This document shows positions 56,530-64,000 of a DNA stretch of 64,000 nt, one piece after another. The position numbers and the translations under genes were made by a program. Within the stretch, counting starts at the first letter, position 1; each line of letters opens with the position of its first letter. This DNA is from Mimachlamys varia. Taxonomy: Eukaryota; Mollusca; Bivalvia; Pectinida; Pectinidae. The DNA lies in assembly GCA_947623455.1 (NCBI GenBank), contig OX392538.1:35111001-35175000 (forward strand), read 5' to 3'. Under the pieces are notes generated by a model. It saw only the letters and a program-made list of their open reading frames with translations. It was not told the origin of the DNA and made no database searches.

Positions 56530-56770
56530 CTTGATATTAGAGAAGCATCAACAAAACCATAATCCGAACTCAAAATCGATTAAACCAGGGGCAAAATACG
56601 AAAAATGGAAAGATCCATATGGAGCAATTTGTTAAAGTATAAGAGATTAAGACCAGGTGTTCCAGAGGAGTAAACGTCTTCTGCTTCATTGATGACACCC
56701 GCCATTTTAATCTTGATCACAACCAAGTAAACATCCTCAAAATGAGAACCGAGTCATCATTTTCAATAGC
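56530..56770 (-). mobile_element. Family A retroelement, 3' fragment (minus)
   Basis: Minus-strand landmarks are CTCGGTTCTCATTTTGAGGA, GGCGGGTGTCATCAATGAAG, TGGTTTAATCGATTTTGAGT and GGATTATGGTTTTGTTGATG. Ends near TCTAATATC. Confidence 0.8.
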
Positions 56771-57209
56771 CATTCCTACAAACCATTCTTGCTCGTAATG
56801 ACCATATCGTTTGTTGAATATATAGTCGTGGGAAACACTAATGAAGTAGAGCAATATAAGTATTCATATCTAATTTCTGGGTCATATGAATTTCATGTAG
56901 TTTCTTACAAAAAGCATTGATTGGTTGATAAATACAAGTACATTATTATACCAGTGAAATGTTCAGCTGCGTTACTGGTTTAATTTTTGAAAAAATGCCA
57001 GTCAGAGGGACTAGAAAAATGATTTTGCTCTATGTGATTGATACTGACCAGTAAATAAATAACACGTGGAGAAGTAAAAAAACAGGAAACAATTATCCAA
57101 ATTTATAGATAATCATAAGCAGTGTAGTCCTATCAATTAAAAAGCATCAAGCAACAAACCGACATGACTTCATTGACTTTCGCACTGGAATAAAAATAGT
57201 GGCGTTTTA

Positions 57210-57376
57210 AAATATAAACTTGTATTTATTTTACAACATTTATGAAAAAGTTTTAATCCCTCTTGTTGTCTCGGATGTTAGCGGCGCGCGAAGGGTCTAA
57301 TTATTGGAGGAAACTTGAGTACCCGGAGAAAACCTACGTAGTCGGACAGGTGACCCCAATACCTTTTCACGTCCGG
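57210..57376 (-). mobile_element. SINE insertion (5'-truncated) with 13-bp target duplication
   Basis: Exact 13-bp direct repeats TAGTGGCGTTTTA at 57197-57209 and 57377-57389 bracket the insert. On the minus strand it reads GGGGTCACCTGTCCG, TAGGTTTTCTCCGGGTACTC, GTTTCCTCC, AGACCCTTCGCGCGCCGC, TAACATCCGAGACAACAAG and a TGTTGTAAAATAAATAC tail. The TTTTCTCCGGGTACTC/GTTTCCTCC segment and the CGCGCG...ACATCCG...ACAA tail recur in SINE-like repeats of bivalves and other metazoans (family recognition from memory). No A/B-box promoter remains, so the head is missing. Confidence 0.75.
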
Positions 57377-57394
57377 TAGTGGCGTTTTACATTT

Positions 57395-59610
57395 CAATGG
57401 TGTATGAAAGTGGACCTTTTACACGAATAAATACAAAATTTGATGATTTGATAATAAAAGAAAGTCGTGTAACCGTTTTCATTTCATTTGCGATCTAGGA
57501 AACTCGTCACAATTTGATTTTCAATTTATAGTGCCTTAAATCCCATATGAATTTGAAACTCAAGTAAGATCCTATTTATATAATTTCCTGATTACTATAC
57601 AATGTGTTATTCCATTTTTTGTATTGTACGCCTGACTGATTTGTTTGTCTAGCCGACTGAGTCTAGTTTCTCGTTTTTCATGAAAAATTTACTACACGGT
57701 TTGAGTCATAATATCCCTCTGTTGTTTATAGCAAGTAATTAAACCTACACATCTAAAATCTGTAATTTTAGCGTAATGTTTATGTCATGTATGCTAGGAT
57801 GAAAGTTAATACAAGTAAATGTAAAAAAAAAATGTACATAAAGTTTATATTGTGAGTTTTACTGTGAAAATCAGTTTATTAGCAATGATATTATTTTAGC
57901 GAAAAATGTCAAAATCTAGATAAGGAGGATCAAGTCCATTTATTGTATTCGTGAAAAAAACCCAACAAATGGTGAAAATTAAGAGTATGCGAAATAACTG
58001 ATATACACCTTACTTAGGAATGATATTCTGTGCCATCGGCAAAATGTTCGTTTCTTTTAACTTTTGGGTAAATAATATTTAAATTAAAAAAAAAAAAATA
58101 GAACATAAACAAAACAATACCATTGTCTTTTTCCTCTTTCAAGCGTAGCATTTGTTTATGCAGCATATTCCACCTTGAGCTAGGGCTGTCCATGTAAAAT
58201 GTTATATTGTATATGTTAAAGGATGAATTACATGTTTTTGACTATATATATTTCATTCTTTAACATTCCTTTCGTATCAATTTAGCAAAAACCTCATCGG
58301 TAGCATTATATTTACATAAATTACCATTACACAGGTGGTGAGTAATAGAGTGTACATATTTTTAAAGATTTAAAATGCATTAGTTTATTAGTTAGTCATT
58401 GAAAAAGAAATCCATGATTTAAAGTTTTCAAAACCTGAAACATGCCTAAAATGCATTTGTGGACCAATACATAAAAAATCAACATTGTTAGCGATATGCT
58501 TTAACTATAACTGTGTTAACAAAAACATATATCGTGTATATGAGTAATAAATACAGTGAAAATGACAAATGTATCAAATAGTTAACCTGTACACAATTTA
58601 ATTTTACGTGAAAGTATGTGATTACGTAATTCCTGCTAGTTTTACAAGCAAGTTAACTGATTTATCGGTCATGCTTTCATGTTGTAGCAAAAGGAATTTT
58701 GTTAACATAATAGCTAAATGTCATGCAATCATTTGTGAACTCTATAAAGGAACGAATAAAAAAACGAAAATAATCGGTTTATATTTATGTTCTCAACTTT
58801 GGTTAAACAAAACTATGTCGGGACATCAAGACATACATGTTCTAAGGCGTCAAGACAATTCAATCAATTATATTTCCGCTTTTTGATAAAAACAATTACA
58901 ACTTCAATTTGTTTTGGACTAATCCCAATGATTGACACGAAAGGTACAAGGCCCATTTGCCCTATCGATTAGGTGCTGATTTACTCCTGAATTGTAATGT
59001 ATCTACATGTAAAATATATGATGAAAACATGATTTTTTATAGCTACAAAGACAAATATCAACTCAACAAGAAGATTGACAAGCAAAAAGCATTCAACAAC
59101 ATTTAAATAGCATGTGAACATAAAAACTCACACATGTACAACCGTATGAAACTCCATCAGTGTCTTTCTTTATCTTAAACCATGCCCTATCTGTCTTTCT
59201 AAGTAGTATCTTATCCATACATTGAATATATTTGCAAACCTATAAATAGGTAATTTCCGATATAGTATATGTATTATACACTTAAATTTAATAACGAGAT
59301 ATCGGACCATAAGAAATCACTTAAGATCTTAATATATCATGAGAAGCATACATGTAATATTGTTGACAGAAAAAGTGGATTGTCGATAGTCTAACAATTG
59401 TTTACTTCACTAAGATATGTTTTTCACTCATGGTTTGATGTTGAATTAAAAAAAAATAAAACAATTTCACAGAGTTATGTGTATAAATGATATAGCCAGT
59501 ACCATTTTCATCAGTATTTCGTATTTTCCTTTCAGATGTTTCTAATCGATTGTTGTTTCCTTCACTTTCGGAATAACAGTTATACTTATTCTGATTTATT
59601 GCTGAGAGAT
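57395..59610. other. AT-rich DNA, no gene recognised
   Basis: Frames of 92 and 61 codons at 58608-58972 and 72 codons at 59402-59620 have no domain or splice support. No dispersed repeats seen. Confidence 0.45.
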
Positions 59611-59614
59611 GACT

Positions 59615-59760
59615 TAACACTCACAGATGCTGCACCTTTTAAATTTAGTTATAGATACAGTATGCCGAAAAAATGAATCACACTGCATTATACAGCTGTC
59701 CCGTCCTTCAAGGACTCTTCGGTGCTGCTATGGGCAAAAAGATCGTTGATGATGATTGTT
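59615..59760 (-). mobile_element. Family B hammerhead element, degraded (minus)
   Basis: The minus strand reads AGCACCGAAGAGTCCTTGAA, then GCAGTGTGATTCATTTTTTC, GGCATACTGTATCTATAACT and AAATTTAAAAGGTGCAGCAT. The ribozyme (59684-59728) has CCGAAGA for CTGANGA and GGGA for GAAA. Stem II GTCC/GGAC and CAGCTGTA remain. Inactive. Confidence 0.75.
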
Positions 59761-59764
59761 TTTG

Positions 59765-61925
59765 ACCTATTGAATGGTTTATACTTGAGGTACAATATTA
59801 TCGTAATTGTATAAAACAATGGCTGTAGGTTTATGATGGACATTTGATTGGTAACAAGTGTACATATTTAAATACTAATATTCTTAATGTATCAATTCTA
59901 TATGTTCCGGAAAATAAATTAATAATTTGTTATTAATATAAGCCTTACTACAGGAAATTGATATCGAAGGGATATGAACGAAATATAATCAGTGTCATGA
60001 AGTTTTATCTCTCGCGCCTCGATCACAATGCGACAGTCGTTAAAAACAAACATGTTGGTGATGTTAGGCTATTCCAGGAATATCGTTAATACCGACGACA
60101 CAGATACTGTGATATCGAAATCATAGAGGCTTGTATCATTAAAGTCAACAAATCAACACAAACTGTAGTAGGTATGATGTAAATAAACAATACAAAAGCA
60201 TTTCCTTTTCGCAGTTCATGAATGCTTTTAAATTTTAACACAAATGATATTCAATTACCCAGACAAGTAAATATATACCATAGCGTCAGCACGTCAGGAT
60301 TCAATCAGAATTTAAAGTATTTCTGAAAAGAATGCAATCACCACCTCGTAATATCTTTTACTGACGAACGTCGTACCAGAAATGAAATTAATAATCCCCT
60401 GATATAATTTTTTTTTAAAGAATATAAATAATTGATATATTCAACCTATAGATTCAAATATTAAACAAACCATTGTAATTATTCAAGAAATATTCATAAA
60501 GGTATACCGGTAAAGCAACAGTTTGTTTATCTAATGGGATATATCCCCAAATGAGAATTGTATAGAATGGTATATTATTAAGATTCATATTCAACGTACT
60601 CGTCGCAACACAGTCTTTTGGTGATACATTCATTCCTGGATTCTCTATACACCTAGCCCATGCCCCCCCCCCCCTTCCCTTTTTCCTTTTGTTTGTTCTA
60701 CTGTCAAAAGTAGCTAATTCCTGCAGCTAGTGTTGTAACAATCGATAATGTATTAGGAAACATGTACGTAAGTGTCATGACACTTGTTTTTATTTCTTTT
60801 TCTAATGCATTAATTTCAGTATTTGAATAAAACAAAGCTTAAACTAAACAACTATCTAATGCTAATTTAAATAGTCCGTTAATATCAAAAGACCTTATGA
60901 ATTTAAATTTACTACATAACACGTGATAAAAACAAGTATATCCTGTCACGTGACTGATCTTAGACCTTTGTACCAAGTGTGTCACATGGCTGATAAGCCG
61001 TCCTTCCCACAACTTTGTACTCTGAGTGTTACAATGTTTGCAGGATATCTGCGCTATTTGACCTTGCACTACCTATGTCCTGCGATAACCCATTTGTTAT
61101 GCATCAGTCATAATATGATAAATAGGCCGCCGGCTTTTAGGTTTGTGTCAACATGCTTTGCGGGACCCTGGTCTGTGACTAACAACCAACGAATGTTGTT
61201 TGTACAATCGGTAGACATTGGGGGCATGTATTATATAATACATTCAGGGAGAACTATCATTGAAATATAATTGAAATTAGGGCATAGTTTGACATTTAAT
61301 TAACTTGTGTAAATATTTCACCAAACAGTATTAAATTATTCGTTATAAATATGTATATAAATAATTCTCTTAATGTTAGACATGTATTAAACATATATCA
61401 TATTATATAATCTGTATAAATAATACAGCCAGTCAGCAGTAAAATAGGACATTGTTTCATATTAGCTATATGGAAGTGAAAATATCAACAACATATTATA
61501 TACGAATGTTGATATGTATTATACAGCAATTGATATACATCTTTCAAAAAATATAAATTAAAAAATCAGAACTGAAATATATAAAAGACAATTTTGCGCA
61601 ATGCAACAGAATACTCATATATTTATATCATTCATTTCATATTTGATTCATAAAGTCACTTAACGTTCAATAAATAGCAAAGTGGGGCTCAGTTTGGTTT
61701 TAAATTATGTTAGTTCGGGTTAATATCCTGATTAAGCGGTCTAAAGAAATGCACAAATAGAATCAATTTCTAGTATAAAATTACCTGTTAAGAGCTAACC
61801 GTTTTAAAACCTTGATTGCGAAAACAGATTTGCCTACCCTGGTCTATAATATAATAGTTATTTAATATATAAAAATCCCACTTCAATTCTTTGTTCAGAG
61901 GAAAATAGTTTGCTATCGTTTGTCG
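59765..61925. other. AT-rich DNA with a C12 run and one longer frame
   Basis: A C12 run lies at 60663-60674. A 115-codon plus frame at 60923-61270 is the longest non-repetitive one in the window and sits in a more GC-balanced stretch. No domain, convincing start context or splice sites are visible, so it is not called. Confidence 0.4.
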
Positions 61926-61929
61926 AAAA

Positions 61930-62270
61930 AAAAAATCAGAGAATACCAAAGCGTTAACAAAACCATAATCCGAACTCAAAATCGATTTAACTAGGGGCAA
62001 AATAGGAACTAAGGAAAGATTATCATGCAGACTCTCGTAAAAGCACAAGGTATAAGACCAGGTGTTCCGGAACAGTAAGCGTCTACTGCTTCATCAACGA
62101 CACCCGCCATGTAAATCTTGGTCACATCCAAGTAAGCATCAATCCTCAAAATGAGAACCGAGTCATCATTGTCATCACAACAAGTTAACACACTAACAAG
62201 CAAACTCAAAAATGTTATCTTCATATAACTCAAAGATACAGAATATTTCTCGATGCGATCAAGTAATGTA
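61930..62270 (-). mobile_element. Family A retroelement, 3' fragment (minus)
   Basis: On the minus strand it reads from the reverse-transcriptase end (GAGAAATATTCTGTATCTTT) through TTAGTGTGTTAACTTG, CATGGCGGGTGTCGTTGATG and CTAGTTAAATCGATTTTGAG to GGTATTCTCTGATTTTTTTT. A single frame here reads IEKYSVSLSYMK, then DDNDDSVLILRIDAYLDVTK, then MAGVVDEAVDAY. In this copy the reverse-transcriptase tail and the conserved 3' block are in one frame. Confidence 0.85.
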
Positions 62271-62479
62271 GATCGAGTCTTTTGACAATGTCCTGTATAG
62301 GTCACTTAGATTTCGCCAATACTTTATTTCGCAAACTTATCTCTTCGAACATAGGCACAGATCTAGAAATAACTTTGAGTAGCCGAATGATAGTATATAA
62401 AAGACACGTACTCCTATATATCGGTAACCGACAACTTCAAAACCATATACAAATAATGGCGTGATATTTGAATAAAGAA

Positions 62480-62835
62480 ATAAGAGAATACTGTAGTGTC
62501 ATCAACATCATAATCCGAACTCGATATCGATTTAACAAGGGGCACAATATGAATAAAGGAAAGTTTTACATGGAAATCCGTATAAAAGTACAGGAAAATA
62601 AGACCAGGTGTTCCGAAAGAGTGAGTGTTTTATTCTTCATCGACGACACCCGCCATGTAGAAATCGTGGTCACATTCAAGTAAACGTGAAATCTTCGAAG
62701 CGAGAATCGAGTCAACATTCTCAATCACAACATGAAAGCACACTAATGAGCATACTAAAAAGCATCCATTTTCATATAACACAAGAGCACAAAATATTTC
62801 TCAGTGAAACTAACATGGCGACAATAAAAACAGGG
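62480..62835 (-). mobile_element. Family A retroelement, 3' fragment (minus)
   Basis: Minus landmarks are CATGTTAGTTTCACTGAGAA, GAAAATGGATGCTTTTTAG, TATGCTCATTAGTGTGCTTT, GGCGGGTGTCGTCGATGAAG, TTGTTAAATCGATATCGAG and a TATTCTCTTATTTC end. It is 550 bp from the previous A copy and in the same orientation. Confidence 0.8.
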
Positions 62836-62839
62836 ATTT

Positions 62840-63885
62840 GATATTGACGGTTCTCGGTTATAAACACGAAAATAAATCACACGTGAAATGTACGTAGTTC
62901 ACTGTAAAAACGACCGTCTGATATTGACCGATATGTTTCGCCATTAAAATGACCGTGTGTCTCTTTTCATCATGAATTGTTATACAATGTAAGTAGATTT
63001 GAATAAATAGGTTGAAAAGTAAAACATATATCAATTTACGTTTTATACAATCAATTCACATACACATATAACTTACCAAACTAAAGTAGATATTAAAAGG
63101 GATGTTTTGAGACTCGAGATTGTCATGACTCCTGAAATTCGTAGACATGACATGACCTAAAAGCGAACTGAGATTTTTTTCTTAATGAATTTACATAAGT
63201 TGCAAAATTTGTTTCCAAATCCAATTTTAAAAAAAAAATGTGTATTTTATATTGAATTGAAAAGATAATTAAATAAAGATTATATTGAGGATTCTTAGTT
63301 ACGTAATTATATATTAACATATAACATCTAAGATATAAGCACGAGTATATGTTGTCAAATGTCAAGAATATTTGCTAGTGGATTTTAATATTGTAAGATA
63401 CAAATTTCCTTAATTTTAACAAAACGGTTTACTCAGAGAAATTAATGAAGTTTGGTGAAAGAGGACAAGTAGAGAAGAAGAACTTATGTTACAGAAGCTA
63501 TCTCGCTGATACCTGCTTTATTCGTCACACGTCAAGTTTAGTCAATGTAATGTCCTCAAATGGAGAACAGAGGTAATGACAATAAAACAATAAGATACAA
63601 GAAAGAAAAGTATTAAAAATCGACGAAATGTATTAAATACTACTGACCTTTCATAATGCTTAAGGCAATACAATATATTCATTAAAAATATAATATCAAA
63701 TATAAAGCCTATCTATAGTTATAATCAATCTACAAGTTGTCTGCCTGGAAGAAAAACATAACTAATATCGTGATATTCGGATACAAAAATGTTGATATAT
63801 ATTTAAAATGAATCATAAATATAAACCTGATTCATGAAAATGTTAATCAGCTTCTTATGAACGTATCATAAGCAGCCGAAACGAT
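62840..63885. other. AT-rich DNA with a faint A relic
   Basis: On the minus strand, 63480-63590 keeps the phrase CTCTGTTCTCCATTTGAGGA and a few A-family landmarks, so it is probably a very old A copy. Otherwise nothing recognised. Confidence 0.4.
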
Positions 63886-63889
63886 GACG

Positions 63890-64000
63890 TGGCACACACA
63901 TATATGCTGCATGTTTTAAATTTAATTATACATTGTAGGAAAAGTATTCCGAAAATAAAATTGAATTGAACTGCATCATACAACCTTTTCGTCCTTCGAG
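63890..64000 (-). mobile_element. Family B hammerhead element, cut by the window edge (minus)
   Basis: The minus strand shows the stem II 3' half GGAC, GAAA, then AGGTTGTA and TGATGC, followed by GTTCAATTC, a GGAATACTTTTCC-type version of the tail and AAATTTAAAACATGCAGCAT. The 5' half of the ribozyme lies beyond 64000, so its core cannot be judged. Confidence 0.7.

Noticed and set aside
60923..61270. 115-codon plus-strand frame
   Set aside because: Longest unique frame, but no domain, start context or splice signal. Length alone is not convincing in 64 kb.

Overview
This window is AT-rich eukaryotic DNA with almost no protein-coding content. Open frames are short, and the few long ones fall inside tandem repeats. 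No rRNA, tRNA, operon or CRISPR is visible. The repeat families point to a marine invertebrate, most probably a bivalve mollusc. They include retroelement reverse-transcriptase debris, small hammerhead-ribozyme repeats of the kind described in metazoan Penelope-like elements and retrozymes, a SINE with a CTCCGGGTACTC-type segment, and many small TIR elements. The organism call is an inference from repeat style, not from a diagnostic gene.

The main theme is two interspersed families. Family B is a repeat of about 300-350 bp containing a type I hammerhead ribozyme: a stem I strand GCAUCA, the core CUGANGA, stem II GUCC/GGAC, GAAA, a minimal stem III within CAGCUG, cleavage expected after GUA, and the closing strand UGAUGC. 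At least thirteen whole, broken or edge-truncated copies lie on both strands, near 1.5, 5.3, 10.0, 11.1, 16.8, 25.3, 26.8, 32.5, 38.6, 42.5/42.7, 43.0, 53.1, 59.7 and 63.98 kb. Family A is a 5'-truncated retroelement. Its longest copy (8706-9935) keeps a reverse-transcriptase segment with a YIDD box, one in-frame stop and one frameshift. About seventeen other fragments carry only the 3' end, which always finishes at the same T-rich tail. At 42.5 kb an A copy sits inside the hammerhead of a B copy.

Layout: 0-1.6 kb holds A fragments, two of them tail to tail, and a B scrap. 1.6-4.9 kb is plain AT-rich DNA. 5-5.5 kb is a B unit with a partial second unit. 5.8-6.8 kb is a CpG-containing islet. 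8.7-10.2 kb holds the reverse-transcriptase copy with a nested TA-flanked element, followed by B. 10.6-14.8 kb holds small TIR elements and a 12-bp minisatellite. 16-32 kb is scattered A and B copies, TIR elements, a weak exon candidate at 19.4-19.65 kb and a triplicated CRE-type block at 27.7-28.0 kb. 32.8-33.8 kb is a 940-bp TA-flanked element. 34.95-35.45 kb is a 43-bp satellite with a dimeric 86-bp pattern. 38-41.3 kb holds hairpins and palindromes. 43.13-43.78 kb is a 36-bp array apparently grown from the tail of a B element. 44.26-44.49 kb is a possible first coding exon on the minus strand. 44.6-47.5 kb is a 3-kb array of units of about 65-70 bp with higher-order structure. 48-64 kb is mostly unique AT-rich DNA with one SINE (57.2 kb) and further A and B copies.

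I could not assign any complete gene. The window reads as intergenic or long-intron DNA.
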